A stretch of 37,322 nt of DNA, taken from positions 1 to 37,322 of the forward strand of contig JAFGFC010000136.1 in assembly GCA_016931325.1 (NCBI GenBank), written 5' to 3'. The stretch is from Spirochaetota bacterium (GTDB taxonomy: Bacteria > Spirochaetota > JAHITG01 > JAFGFC01). A model generated the notes under the pieces. That model searched no databases and was not told the DNA's origin. It was given only the letters and a program-made list of their open reading frames with translations. The translations under genes and the position numbers were made by a program. Shown here in pieces: positions 7,621 to 16,351 of this stretch; within the stretch, counting starts at the first letter, position 1, and every line of letters begins with the position of its first letter.

Positions 7621-9476
7621 TAGAATTGAAATTTATTATTATTAAAAAGGTCAAGACAGGTGTCGGCTACCCGAATGTCATAGAGCCTGCCTTTATTATC
7701 ATTGATCTCCTGCAGGGCTTTCTTTATTCCCAGGGCTTCCCGGTAAGGCCTGTGTGAACTCATGGCTTCCACCACATCCGCCACAGCCAGGATTTTGGCT
7801 TCCATGCTGATCTGTTTTTGTCCAAGACCCTGCGGGTATCCGGAGCCATCGTTCCTTTCATGATGCTGGATAAGAATATCTGCCACAGGCCATGGGAATT
7901 CTATGGTCTGGATCACATCATGGCCGTGTTTAGGGTGATGTTTGATCAGATCGAATTCAATGTCACTTAAAGGGCCGGGTTTACTCAGGATCTCTGCCGG
8001 TATATAGATCTTCCCGATATCATGTATCATGGCCGTTAAATGAATGCCATCGATCAAATGCTGCGACAGGTCCATATGAGTTGCGATCGCTGAAGCCAGA
8101 TAAGCCACCTGTTGCTGGTGCCCGGCCGTGTAGGGATCTCGTTCTTCCACGATCCTGGCCATGGCATAGATCGTGTTCTGCAGGGTGCTTGAAATTTTTT
8201 CCAGGCTGTCTTTCAGCTGTTCTTCAGCCCGTATCCTTTGTGTAATATCACGAATGATGGCCACGATCTCCCCTTTATTTAACGGGGCCATACGGGCTTC
8301 ATAGAACGCCAGGCCCATGGGCGTAGAGATCTTGTATTCAAAAGTCTGGGCCAGTCCGGTCTTAAGGGCTTTGGTAATTTTGTCAAACGCCAGATCACGA
8401 TAATCTTTGAAAAATGAGATCTGACGCAAATTTTTTCCAATGATATCACAGGGAGGGATAGGCAGATAATGTTCCTTATCCGCCTTGAATTCCTTGAACG
8501 TGCCGTCCTTTGTAATGATGAACATCAGATCGGGGATGGCCTCGATCAAAGCCCTGTTTCTCTGCTCACTTTCCCGTAACGCCAGATCTGTTCTTTTTCG
8601 AACCAGGGCATTGGTAAATATTTCTCCGACAACTTTTAATAGCGTGATCACTTCCGGATTGAATTTTTTCTCACAAAACGAGTCAAATCCGAAAAAGCCA
8701 ACCAGGGAACGGTTGCAGAGCAAAGGGATGCATAACAGAGAAATAACACTCTCTTTTTTCATCAGATTTTTCAGGGACTGGGCTTCACGGGGGAGATGGT
8801 CAACATGAGGGACATAAAACACCTGACCCTTTTTCAGTTTCAAGCTGGCCCATGGAAATTTGTCTACCGGAACGGTTCTAAATTGATCAACATTTGATTT
8901 TATATTCTTATCGCACCACTCATACGTATAGTGAACATGGGTCTTTTCGTTATTTAACAGAAAGATCCATGTCCGGCTCATACCGGCAAATTTGCTAATG
9001 GTTTCCAGGGATTCATTTATTTTCTGATCGATCTCTTCAGGCTCAAGATTAATAAAATTAGATGAAATGGTGGTGATGATAGTTTCAAAGTGAACCCGGT
9101 ATTGCAGTGACGCTTCCATTCGTTTGCGATCGGTTATATCCACCATCTTGGCCAGGATGGCCGGTTTTGACCGGTACAGAATGAAATTAGCCGTTTCCGA
9201 GACCCACAAAATCTCCTTTTTTTTGGTTATGATCCTGTACTCGTAAAGAGAGGTCAGTTTCCCTTCCTGGATCTGGGCCATCTTTTTTTCAATGATCTTT
9301 TTATCATCAGGATGGATCAGTGACTGCTGAGTCCGGCCTATTAGTTCGCTTTTTTTATATCCGGTTATTTTTTCAAAACGGGGATTGACGAATTGAAATT
9401 TTCCGCTTCTTGCGATATAAACACCGGCATCGGATTTTAAAAATATTTTTGAAAATATCTTCTGCGGACTTTTCAA
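7620..9476 (-). CDS. PAS-GAF-PAS-HD-GYP protein (predicted c-di-GMP phosphodiesterase)
   Basis: Cytoplasmic sensor-effector of 618 aa without membrane segments. The order is PAS (about 11-120), GAF-like (140-295), PAS (305-415), a short coiled linker and HD-GYP (435-612). The catalytic set is present: GHQQQVA (452-458), HDIGK (485-489), HHPKHG (513-518), HH (538-539) and GSGYP (544-548). The domain should therefore hydrolyse cyclic di-GMP. No GGDEF domain is in the window. The start is TTG at 9476, with GAGGT about 7 nt upstream. It is transcribed from a consensus promoter through a leader of about 235 nt, which leaves room for post-transcriptional control. Confidence 0.92.
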   Translation of the reverse strand: MKSPQKIFSKIFLKSDAGVYIARSGKFQFVNPRFEKITGYKKSELIGRTQQSLIHPDDKKIIEKKMAQIQEGKLTSLYEYRIITKKKEILWVSETANFILYRSKPAILAKMVDITDRKRMEASLQYRVHFETIITTISSNFINLEPEEIDQKINESLETISKFAGMSRTWIFLLNNEKTHVHYTYEWCDKNIKSNVDQFRTVPVDKFPWASLKLKKGQVFYVPHVDHLPREAQSLKNLMKKESVISLLCIPLLCNRSLVGFFGFDSFCEKKFNPEVITLLKVVGEIFTNALVRKRTDLALRESEQRNRALIEAIPDLMFIITKDGTFKEFKADKEHYLPIPPCDIIGKNLRQISFFKDYRDLAFDKITKALKTGLAQTFEYKISTPMGLAFYEARMAPLNKGEIVAIIRDITQRIRAEEQLKDSLEKISSTLQNTIYAMARIVEERDPYTAGHQQQVAYLASAIATHMDLSQHLIDGIHLTAMIHDIGKIYIPAEILSKPGPLSDIEFDLIKHHPKHGHDVIQTIEFPWPVADILIQHHERNDGSGYPQGLGQKQISMEAKILAVADVVEAMSSHRPYREALGIKKALQEINDNKGRLYDIRVADTCLDLFNNNKFQF

Positions 9477-9548
9477 ATATTACCTCATATTATCGAAACC
9501 GATTTCTCTCCCTTTACATAATTCTTTCCTTGTTTTTTCAGGTAAAAT

Positions 9549-9617
9549 TCAGTTACCGTGAACCTGTTTTGCAATAATAAAGATGAAGAAATTAAAAATA
9601 ACCTTACCCCTCGTCAT
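9549..9617 (-). CDS. Possible 22-aa leader peptide in the HD-GYP leader
   Basis: Inside the HD-GYP leader an ATG opens a 22-codon frame that starts MTRGKVIFNFF, has a hydrophobic core of about 11 residues and ends in polar residues. AGGT lies 4 nt upstream. The ATG sits within a TCATAG/CTATGA hairpin (9614-9629), which would hinder initiation. Chance is a real alternative. Confidence 0.2.
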   Translation of the reverse strand: MTRGKVIFNFFIFIIAKQVHGN

Positions 9618-9717
9618 AGATACCTATGATCCTTTCTTCCCTCCCATCTTAAATAACCTAGGCCAGTTTTATATGAAAGAAAAAATAGCAAGCTAAAATA
9701 CCAAGTATATTAACTAT

Positions 9718-9746
9718 ATTATATATGATTTTTTGCCAATTGTCAA
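9718..9746 (-). promoter_or_regulatory. Consensus sigma70 promoter for the HD-GYP gene
   Basis: On the minus strand a perfect -35 TTGACA (9746-9741), a 17-bp spacer and a perfect -10 TATAAT (9723-9718) are present. Transcription should start near 9711, leaving about 235 nt before the TTG start at 9476. Confidence 0.8.
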
Positions 9747-9942
9747 GGGCTTGGGGGAATATATTTTCTATCCTTGATATTTAAAAATAAGCATTTTTGG
9801 ATCAATAAATTGAAAATTTTATTTTGCCAGAAAGGATTTAAGGGGTCCTTGACCCCTCGCCCCCTGGGACCCTTTATTTCGATTTATTAAATTTGACTTT
9901 CCAGTAAAAATTGATTAGGTTTTCAAAAACTCAAGGATAAAA
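9747..9942. other. Gene-free part of a divergent intergenic region
   Basis: The full gene-free stretch is 9477-9942. Besides the HD-GYP leader and promoter it holds a perfect 6-bp hairpin GGGGTC-CTT-GACCCC at 9842-9856 within a GC-rich patch, and a possible weak promoter for the aminotransferase (TTGACT at 9893-9898, poor -10 near 9916). AAGGA (9933-9937) is the ribosome-binding site of the next gene. I see no RNA gene or riboswitch. Confidence 0.5.
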
Positions 9943-11139
9943 ATGGGTATATTAAGCAAAAGAATCATGAATGTAAAGCCATCGGCTACGCTGGCGATTA
10001 CGGCTAAAGCCAAAGTCATGAAGAAGCAGGGAATGGATGTCATCAGCTTTGGAGCCGGTGAACCGGATTTTGATACCCCTGATTATATCAAAGAGGCGGC
10101 CTGCCAGAGTATTAAAAAAGGGGAAACGAAATATACTCCGGCTTCAGGTGTGCCTGACCTGAAAAAGGCCTTTGCTGAGAAATTGAAAACAGAGAATGAT
10201 CTTGAATATGCAGAAGAGAATATCATTATCTCCTGCGGGGCCAAACATTCCTTGTATAATATTATACAGTGTCTTATCAATCCGGGTGATGAGGTTATCC
10301 TGTTCTCTCCGTACTGGGTATCCTATCTGGAACAGGTCAATCTTGCATCCGGGGTGCCTGTTATTGTCAAGACAGAGGATAATGAATTCAAGATCGATAT
10401 AAAGAGACTGAAAAAGAAGATCAGTTCTAAAACCCGGTTAATTATCATTAATTCCCCTCAAAATCCATCAGGATGCATTTATGATGCCTCGACACTGGAA
10501 CAGTTAAAGGATCTTGTCCTTTCAAAAAAAGATCTATATGTTATATCAGATGAGATCTATGAAAAGATCATATTTGATGATCAAAAGCATATCAGCATCG
10601 CACAATTAGGCAGAGATATACAGGACAGGACTATTTTAGTCAATGGTATGTCAAAAACCTATGCCATGACAGGATGGAGGATAGGATTTTTAGCCGCGCC
10701 TAAAGAGATCGCCTCGGCGATATCCCGGCTTCAGAGCCACTCTACATCCAACCCGACCACATTCTGTCAGATGGCGTCCATAACAGCCTTGAGAGGAAGA
10801 TCATCACAGATCGATAAAATGCTGCAGGCTTTTTCCGAACGGCGTGAGATCATTTTTACAAAATTATCCTCCATAAAAGGCTTCCAGACCGTAAAGCCGC
10901 AGGGTGCCTTTTATATCTTTCCAAAGATTTCTTATTATTTTGGAAAAAAATTCGAGAATAAAAAGATCGATTCCTCCCTGACCTTTTCTGATCTTTTACT
11001 GGAAAAAGCCAATGTGGCCCTTGTCCCGGGTTCCGCGTTCGGATGTGATGAATTTGTCAGACTGTCTTTTGCCATTTCCGTGGACCAAATAAACAAAGGC
11101 CTGGACAGGATCAAAGAATTCTGTCAGAGTTTGAAATGA
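9943..11139 (+). CDS. Class I aspartate-type aminotransferase
   Basis: PLP-dependent transaminase of 398 aa, close to aspartate aminotransferases of the AAT-I gamma type. It shows SFGAGEPDFDTP near residue 35, SPQNPSG (171-177), SDEIYE (202-207) and the PLP lysine Lys238 in SKTYAMTGWRIGF. The C-terminal substrate arginine lies in FVRLSF. AAGGA is 5 nt before the ATG. The likely reaction is aspartate plus 2-oxoglutarate to oxaloacetate plus glutamate; some relatives also accept prephenate, which the sequence cannot exclude. The stop lies close to the start of the biotin carrier gene, suggesting an operon. Confidence 0.9.
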   Translation: MGILSKRIMNVKPSATLAITAKAKVMKKQGMDVISFGAGEPDFDTPDYIKEAACQSIKKGETKYTPASGVPDLKKAFAEKLKTENDLEYAEENIIISCGAKHSLYNIIQCLINPGDEVILFSPYWVSYLEQVNLASGVPVIVKTEDNEFKIDIKRLKKKISSKTRLIIINSPQNPSGCIYDASTLEQLKDLVLSKKDLYVISDEIYEKIIFDDQKHISIAQLGRDIQDRTILVNGMSKTYAMTGWRIGFLAAPKEIASAISRLQSHSTSNPTTFCQMASITALRGRSSQIDKMLQAFSERREIIFTKLSSIKGFQTVKPQGAFYIFPKISYYFGKKFENKKIDSSLTFSDLLLEKANVALVPGSAFGCDEFVRLSFAISVDQINKGLDRIKEFCQSLK

Positions 11140-11159
11140 TAAATACGCAGGAGAAAAAT

Positions 11160-11675
11160 ATGCCAAAAAGTATAAAGAAACCAAATTTGATACTGGGGAT
11201 CTCATCGGATGCGATCCAGAATTATATCAACTTTGCCGAAGAAAAAAAGCTGGAAACAATGGAGATAAAAGAGCACGGCGTGTCGATCATTATCAAACGA
11301 CACAAGGAAAAAGATTCTTACAGGATCATTCCGGTCCAGAGAGAAGAGAAACCCAGTCAACTCGAGATCGACTTTCAGGCTGATACGAAGACATCAGAAA
11401 AGACGCCTGAAAAGGAACCGGCTAAAGACGATACGCTTCACAAGATCGTATCGCCCCTTTTTGGCACCTTTTATCGCTCCCCGGCTCCGGGAGCTCCCCC
11501 TTTTGTTAAAAACGGAGATGCTGTAAAATCAGGGCAGACCCTGTGTATTGTTGAAGCCATGAAGGTGATGAATAAGATCTCTTCCAATATAAACGGCAAG
11601 ATCATCAAAGCCCCGGTTGAGAATGGCCAGCCTGTTAAAAAAGACCAGGTTCTCTTTTTCATCGAACCGTCATGA
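11160..11675 (+). CDS. accB: Biotin carboxyl carrier protein of acetyl-CoA carboxylase
   Basis: Carries biotin between the biotin carboxylase and the carboxyltransferase in fatty acid synthesis. The protein has 171 aa. An N-terminal helical region and a Lys/Glu/Pro-rich linker (about 60-95) precede the biotinyl domain (95-171). Biotinylation is at Lys135 in VEAMKVMNKI, and the SPLFGTFYRSPAPGAPPFV segment is typical of AccB. I chose ATG at 11160, with AGGAG 6 nt upstream; an in-frame ATG at 11136 overlaps the previous stop and lacks such a site. accC, which usually follows accB, is absent here, so the carboxylase must be encoded elsewhere. Confidence 0.92.
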   Translation: MPKSIKKPNLILGISSDAIQNYINFAEEKKLETMEIKEHGVSIIIKRHKEKDSYRIIPVQREEKPSQLEIDFQADTKTSEKTPEKEPAKDDTLHKIVSPLFGTFYRSPAPGAPPFVKNGDAVKSGQTLCIVEAMKVMNKISSNINGKIIKAPVENGQPVKKDQVLFFIEPS

Positions 11676-12091
11676 TAAAAAAGTTTCAAATAAGGGTCAG
11701 TGGTATAAGTTTTATCAAGAAAAAACTTATACTGTTGACCCATAAGAAAAAAGACAGATGTTATTGGGTTTTCCCGGGGGGAAGGGTTGAATTTGCTGAA
11801 AAAGCCGAAGAGGCTGTGATAAGGGAATACAGAGAAGAACTGAATGTAAAGGCCAAAGTCGTAAGGTTCTTATTCTATAATGAATCACTTCCACCTGACT
11901 ACCCGGTCCATTCTCTTAATCTGTTCTTTCTGGTCAAACCAATAACAACCGATATTCGTTTGGAGAAAAACGGGGTTATCCAGAACGTTCAATTATTTGA
12001 AAAAAATAAGATAAAAGATATATTACTTTTCCCGAAAATAAATAATAAGATCATGGAAAATTTTGAAAAATGGGTGGAAGATTCAAAATGA
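11672..12091 (+). CDS. Nudix hydrolase
   Basis: Small Nudix-fold hydrolase (139 aa) expected to cleave a nucleoside diphosphate linked to another group, with a divalent metal. The Nudix box runs from Gly37 to Val59 and fits the consensus: Gly37, Glu43, Arg51-Glu52 and Glu55-Glu56. The usual late glycine is replaced by Asn58. The substrate cannot be read from the sequence. Its ATG overlaps the accB stop by four bases and its stop overlaps the next ATG, so translation is probably coupled along the operon. Confidence 0.88.
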   Translation: MIKKFQIRVSGISFIKKKLILLTHKKKDRCYWVFPGGRVEFAEKAEEAVIREYREELNVKAKVVRFLFYNESLPPDYPVHSLNLFFLVKPITTDIRLEKNGVIQNVQLFEKNKIKDILLFPKINNKIMENFEKWVEDSK

Positions 12092-12969
12092 GAAAATCAG
12101 TTTTTACGATTCTGACGATCTGTTTTGTGCTGGTTATATCCCTCAAAGGATATTTAAGGGAGAGATTCCTGCGGGAGGGCAAGGTCTTTGAGAAAATAGA
12201 GTACGGTGAGATGGACTGGTCAGAAGGCATTATCATGGTTTCAGGCACAAAGAGCCCGGATGAGGTGAAACAACAAACAAAGGGATCTGACAAGGCCAAA
12301 GCCAGGTTGATCGCTCTTGAGCAGGCCAGAGACCTGGCTTTGCGAAATATGATCCTGGCGATTCATTATATCCGTATCAGGGAGGATGTGCTCTTGAAAG
12401 ATCTTATTGACTCCGGCCATGAAGAGGCAGGAAAACGCCTTGAGGATTTCATTTCCCGGAATATAAAAGAAAAAGTACTTTATAATAAAGATGACAGCAT
12501 AACCGTCCAACAGTATGTCCATTTATGGGGAGAGGAAGGATTGCTCTTTTGTCTGCAGGATATCATGTCTTTCGGATCAAAGGACTTTGCCGTTACTCCT
12601 CAGGGTGAAACAGGTGATGATTTGGTCGGGCAGGAGTATACATCACTGATCATTGACGCTGCGGAAATGAATGATCTTGAAATGAGTCTTTCTCCTGCTG
12701 TGCTGGATGAAAAAGGCTCAGTGGTCTATGACGCCTCTTTTGTTTCCGCGGAAAACGCGCTTCAGTCCGGTATTGTCAAATATATCGCTGATAGATCGAT
12801 GATCCCGAAGATCGAATACGTTGATGAAAAGGCCTTCCTGGCCAAGGCCAAAACCATAAAGGATAAAACAAAGATCGTTCTTTCTGATGATGTGGTCAGA
12901 CAGCTCTTCTCTTCTGAAGAAACATTCCCTTATTTAAGAAAATGCCGGGTGATCATCATTGCCCGATAA
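12088..12969 (+). CDS. LPP20/FlgT-like envelope protein
   Basis: A 293-aa protein with an N-terminal hydrophobic segment (about 8-25), probably a signal peptide or membrane anchor, with no lipobox. Residues 65-150 hold an alpha-beta unit (KAKARLIALEQARDLALRNM) like the LPP20/FlgT-N fold. The second half carries YTSLIIDAAEMNDLEMSLSP and VVYDASFVSAENAL, a pattern I associate with uncharacterised LPP20-related proteins (compare YTGLVIDARG...LSP). The ATG overlaps the Nudix stop as ATGA. No flagellar gene is near, so a flagellar role is unlikely. The family assignment is from memory and moderately sure; the function is unknown. Confidence 0.7.
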   Translation: MRKSVFTILTICFVLVISLKGYLRERFLREGKVFEKIEYGEMDWSEGIIMVSGTKSPDEVKQQTKGSDKAKARLIALEQARDLALRNMILAIHYIRIREDVLLKDLIDSGHEEAGKRLEDFISRNIKEKVLYNKDDSITVQQYVHLWGEEGLLFCLQDIMSFGSKDFAVTPQGETGDDLVGQEYTSLIIDAAEMNDLEMSLSPAVLDEKGSVVYDASFVSAENALQSGIVKYIADRSMIPKIEYVDEKAFLAKAKTIKDKTKIVLSDDVVRQLFSSEETFPYLRKCRVIIIAR

Positions 12970-13002
12970 AGGTACCCTTCAGGTCTGAACATCAATAAGA
13001 GA

Positions 13003-14040
13003 ATGAAGATATTCAAAAAAATCGAAAGAATTGGCAAAAAATATCTTTTTCATATCATACGTCGTATTTTCCCTTCCCCGCCTCTGACGAAGAAAAGTTC
13101 ATCCGGGATCAGAAATGTTCTGGTGGTCAGGATCGATGAACGCCTGGGAAATCTTGTCCTGTTAACTCCTGTGATCCGCTCGTTTTTAAAGAACCACATC
13201 AACATCACGGCGTTAGTCGCCGGGAAATTTTCAAAACTCCTGAAAGCGTTTGATCATGTCAGGATCATTGAGTTTGAAAAAAAACGTCTTTTTAATCCGT
13301 TTTATCTTATCCGTTTTGTGATCATGCTTCGAAGACTCAAGATGGATCTGCTCTTTGACGCTTCGAATCCGAATAATCTGTCTCTGTTGACATTCTTTAC
13401 GATCATGCTCACAAAGGCCAGGATAAAATTGGGATTTTCAAGAAAGAACAGTGATCTTATCCTGAACCATCAGATTTCAGGTCCCAAAAAAGACGTTCCC
13501 ATGGTGCGGTACTATCAGATCCTCTTTCAAGAGATGAATTTGAAATATGATCCTGATCCCCGTATCAATCTGCTGCCTTCCGTGAGGAATAAATATAAAA
13601 AATTGAAAAAAATGAAAATGATCGCCTGCCACCCGGGTGGACGGGGTCCGAAACAGTGGCCTGTTCTTAACATGTTCCATCTTTTGGACCGGATCAAAAA
13701 GTATTACAGAACATATGACTTTTTGATCATTGCCGGGCCCCAGGAACAGCATCTGACAGAGATATTTCAAAAGAAGAATTTTAAAGTAGTTACTCCGAAA
13801 GACGTTATGGATCTGGCTTCTTATTTCAGTATCTGTGAAATCTTTCTGGGGAATGATTCCGGTCCCATGCATCTGGCCGCTTCCCTGGGCTTAAAGATCG
13901 TGGCCATTTTTAATGATACCGCCAGAGTCGTTTTTCAACCTCAGAGCCGGCATTATAAAATAATCTCTTCTTCCCGTCCGGATAAGATCTCTGTGGATTC
14001 TGTCTGGAAAGCTTTTCAATACATTGAAAAAAAAAGATAG
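13003..14040 (+). CDS. Glycosyltransferase family 9 (heptosyltransferase-like)
   Basis: GT-B fold transferase of 345 aa related to the ADP-heptose:LPS heptosyltransferases. Evidence is NVLVVRIDERLGNLVLLTPV near residue 38, HPGG (about 209-212) and the C-terminal donor-site motif GNDSGPMHLAASLG. The first 35 residues are strongly basic, as in enzymes lying on the inner face of the cytoplasmic membrane. It probably adds a heptose or related sugar to a lipopolysaccharide core. Donor and acceptor are not determined by the sequence. It follows the LPP20-like gene by 33 nt. Confidence 0.88.
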   Translation: MKIFKKIERIGKKYLFHIIRRIFPSPPLTKKSSSGIRNVLVVRIDERLGNLVLLTPVIRSFLKNHINITALVAGKFSKLLKAFDHVRIIEFEKKRLFNPFYLIRFVIMLRRLKMDLLFDASNPNNLSLLTFFTIMLTKARIKLGFSRKNSDLILNHQISGPKKDVPMVRYYQILFQEMNLKYDPDPRINLLPSVRNKYKKLKKMKMIACHPGGRGPKQWPVLNMFHLLDRIKKYYRTYDFLIIAGPQEQHLTEIFQKKNFKVVTPKDVMDLASYFSICEIFLGNDSGPMHLAASLGLKIVAIFNDTARVVFQPQSRHYKIISSSRPDKISVDSVWKAFQYIEKKR

Positions 14041-14043
14041 ATA

Positions 14044-14071
14044 TTGACACATCATTTGAATCGTTTATTTT
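14044..14071 (+). promoter_or_regulatory. Promoter upstream of the small basic protein
   Basis: A perfect -35 TTGACA (14044-14049), a 16-bp spacer and a -10 TATTTT (14066-14071, 4 of 6) lie in the 49-nt gap after the GT9 gene. The strong ribosome-binding site AAAGGAG (14077-14083) follows, 6 nt before the ATG. Confidence 0.55.
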
Positions 14072-14089
14072 ATCACAAAGGAGTAAAAA

Positions 14090-14455
14090 ATGGCCCAAAA
14101 AAATTCAAGCGATAAAAAAGCCTCTTCAAGTAAAAAAGTATCAAAGGTTATTGATAGTGAGAAAGTCAGGAAAACCATCTCAAAAGCTGTGAAAAAGATC
14201 CAGGCAGGGGTCAGCAAATATGCCTCTCTGGCTCAGCTCCAGGTCAAATTAATGACCCTGGAAGGCAAGCGCGAAGCCAGGATGAAGAATCTGGGGAAGT
14301 CGATCTATTCCCTTCTTGGAAAGAGCAAAAAAAACAAAGGCCAGATACTGGAAGACCCGCAGATACAGTCAGTTATTAATCAGATCAGGTCCATTGAAAG
14401 AGATATATCAAAGCTGAAAAAACTTATGACCGATAAAAAAAAGCAGGCTGTATAA
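14090..14455 (+). CDS. Small Lys/Ser-rich helical protein of unknown function
   Basis: I do not recognise this 121-aa protein. The first 40 residues are rich in lysine and serine (DKKASSSKKVSK) and look disordered. Residues 45-115 are predicted helical, with heptad-like spacing of Leu/Ile, as in a short coiled coil (LQVKLMTLEGKREARMKNLG). The protein is strongly basic, with no signal peptide or cysteine. It has its own promoter and one of the best ribosome-binding sites in the window, implying good expression. Binding to nucleic acid or to an acidic surface polymer is possible but unsupported by any motif. Confidence 0.75.
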   Translation: MAQKNSSDKKASSSKKVSKVIDSEKVRKTISKAVKKIQAGVSKYASLAQLQVKLMTLEGKREARMKNLGKSIYSLLGKSKKNKGQILEDPQIQSVINQIRSIERDISKLKKLMTDKKKQAV

Positions 14456-14480
14456 GTTCTTTTCTTTCTTTTGCTTAGAG

Positions 14481-16349
14481 ATGAGGTTAAAAAAAGAGCT
14501 AAATTTCTTTGATATCTTCAGTATTGCTACCGGGGCCATGATCAGTTCAGGGATTTTTGTTCTTCCCGGAACGGCGTTTACTCAAGCCGGCCCTGCCATT
14601 ATCCTGTCCTATCTTTTAGCCGGGATCTTGATGATCCCCAGTATATTCTCACAGGCGGAACTGGCCACGGCTATGCCTAAATCAGGAGGCACGTATTTTT
14701 ATATTGAAAGGAGCCTGGGCCCTTTTGCCGGCACGCTGAGCGGGCTGGCCAACTGGTATTCCATCGCTCTCAAAAGCGCCTTCGCTCTTATCGGGATCGG
14801 AGCCTTTGTTAAAATATTTCAACCTGAAATCAGCTATCAGCAGATAAAATTTATCTCGATCGGTTTCTGTTTTATTTTTACAATGATAAATTTTATCAGT
14901 GTCAAACATACCGGGCGATTGCAATCTTTTTTTGTCGTCGGGCTTTTGCTGGTATTGGGGATCTATTCCATCATTGGCACGGGTGCGATCAATATCCGGC
15001 ATTTTATCCCTTTCAATCCTTTTGGCCTTAAAGCAGTCCTTGGTACAGCCGGGATGATCTTTATCTCTTACGGCGGCATAACGAAAATAGCCAGTATATC
15101 AGAAGAAGTAAAAAATCCCGGTAAGAATATCCCTTATGCCATGCTGATATCATTTTTAATTGTTATGATTTTATATCTGTTTGTTGTAAGCGTGACAGTC
15201 GGTCTTGTTCCCCCCCAGACCCTAAAAGATTCTCTTATCCCCTTGGCCCTGGGAGCCAGGGCATTGGGATCAAAAGTCATGTTGATCCTTACCGCTTTAG
15301 CGGGTCTGGCCGCTTATGTCACCACGGCTAATGCGGGAATACTGACCGCCTCCCGTTCTCCCATGGCCATGAGCAAGGATAATTTAATGCCACCCTTTTT
15401 CTCAAAACTACATCCCCGCTTTAAAACTCCGTATATCAGTATTTTCCTAACCAGCCTGATCATGATTCTTTTGATCATGTTTTTGGATTTGACGAATCTG
15501 GTCAAACTGGCTTCCACGCTTATGCTTTTATTATTCATTTTTGTGAATTTTGCCGTCATTATCATGCGCGAAAGCAATATTAAAAGCTACAGGCCCAGAT
15601 TCAAATCCCCGTTGTATCCTTATCTCCAGATATTCTCTATTATCTCCTATTTCTTCCTGATCGCGGAGATGGGTATGTTGCCCCTTGGTCTCACCATTAT
15701 CTTTTTATTCCTGGGCAGCAACTGGTATTTTTTCTATGTTAAAGATAAGGTAAAAAAAAGAGACTACGCGATCATCCATCTGGTAAAGCGGATTACAGCC
15801 AAAGAATTGATCGATACGAGGCTGGAGAATGAATTAAGAGATATTATCTGGGAAAGAGATGATATCAGTGAGGACCGTTTTGATACGCTTATCAAACAGG
15901 CTTATATCCTGGATATAAAAAAAAGAATGGATTATAAAAGCTATTTTAAACATATTTCAAAAATACTCTGTTCCAGGTTAAAGACAGATCCTTCGACCCT
16001 GTACGGGCTTTTTTTAAAACGGGAGCATGAATCTTCCACGGTCCTGAAGGAAGGACTGGCCATCCCCCACATCATTACAGAAGGGAAAGGCAAATTTGTG
16101 ATCCTTTTAACCAGAAGCAAACCGGGCATTAAATTCCCTCACCAGAAAAGGCCTGTCAGGATCGTGTTTGTCCTGGTGGGCTCTGCGGATGAACGTAATT
16201 TCCATCTCAAGGCTCTGATGTCCATCGCCCAGATCGTTCAGGGCACCAATTTCGAAAAGGATTGGCTCAACGTGCAGAACATCGACCAGATGAAGAACGT
16301 GATCCTTCTATCAAGCCGTGACAGGGAGAAAAAAACCATTCGGTCCTGA
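14481..16349 (+). CDS. APC amino-acid permease fused to a PTS EIIA-type domain
   Basis: A 622-aa protein. Residues 1-430 are an APC-superfamily transporter with about 12 membrane segments; TM1 contains GAMISSGIFVLPG and TM3 follows the MPKSGGTYFYIERSLGP signature. The cytoplasmic tail (about 470-615) matches a type 2 PTS EIIA domain. It keeps the phosphorylatable histidine His530 (codon 16068-16070) in GLAIPHI, with the usual upstream STVLKEG segment. The transporter presumably imports amino acids, and the EIIA-like tail would allow control by phosphorylation. No EI, HPr or other PTS gene is in the window. Its stop is two bases from the stop of the convergent gene. Confidence 0.88.
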   Translation: MRLKKELNFFDIFSIATGAMISSGIFVLPGTAFTQAGPAIILSYLLAGILMIPSIFSQAELATAMPKSGGTYFYIERSLGPFAGTLSGLANWYSIALKSAFALIGIGAFVKIFQPEISYQQIKFISIGFCFIFTMINFISVKHTGRLQSFFVVGLLLVLGIYSIIGTGAINIRHFIPFNPFGLKAVLGTAGMIFISYGGITKIASISEEVKNPGKNIPYAMLISFLIVMILYLFVVSVTVGLVPPQTLKDSLIPLALGARALGSKVMLILTALAGLAAYVTTANAGILTASRSPMAMSKDNLMPPFFSKLHPRFKTPYISIFLTSLIMILLIMFLDLTNLVKLASTLMLLLFIFVNFAVIIMRESNIKSYRPRFKSPLYPYLQIFSIISYFFLIAEMGMLPLGLTIIFLFLGSNWYFFYVKDKVKKRDYAIIHLVKRITAKELIDTRLENELRDIIWERDDISEDRFDTLIKQAYILDIKKRMDYKSYFKHISKILCSRLKTDPSTLYGLFLKREHESSTVLKEGLAIPHIITEGKGKFVILLTRSKPGIKFPHQKRPVRIVFVLVGSADERNFHLKALMSIAQIVQGTNFEKDWLNVQNIDQMKNVILLSSRDREKKTIRS

Positions 16350-16351
16350 AA

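Noticed and set aside
9477-9711. c-di-GMP riboswitch in the HD-GYP leader
   Set aside because: The conserved GEMM-I blocks (the CACGCACAGGGCAAACC-like and GGGACGCAAAGC-like segments) are absent from the leader. The hairpins present are too generic to name a class.
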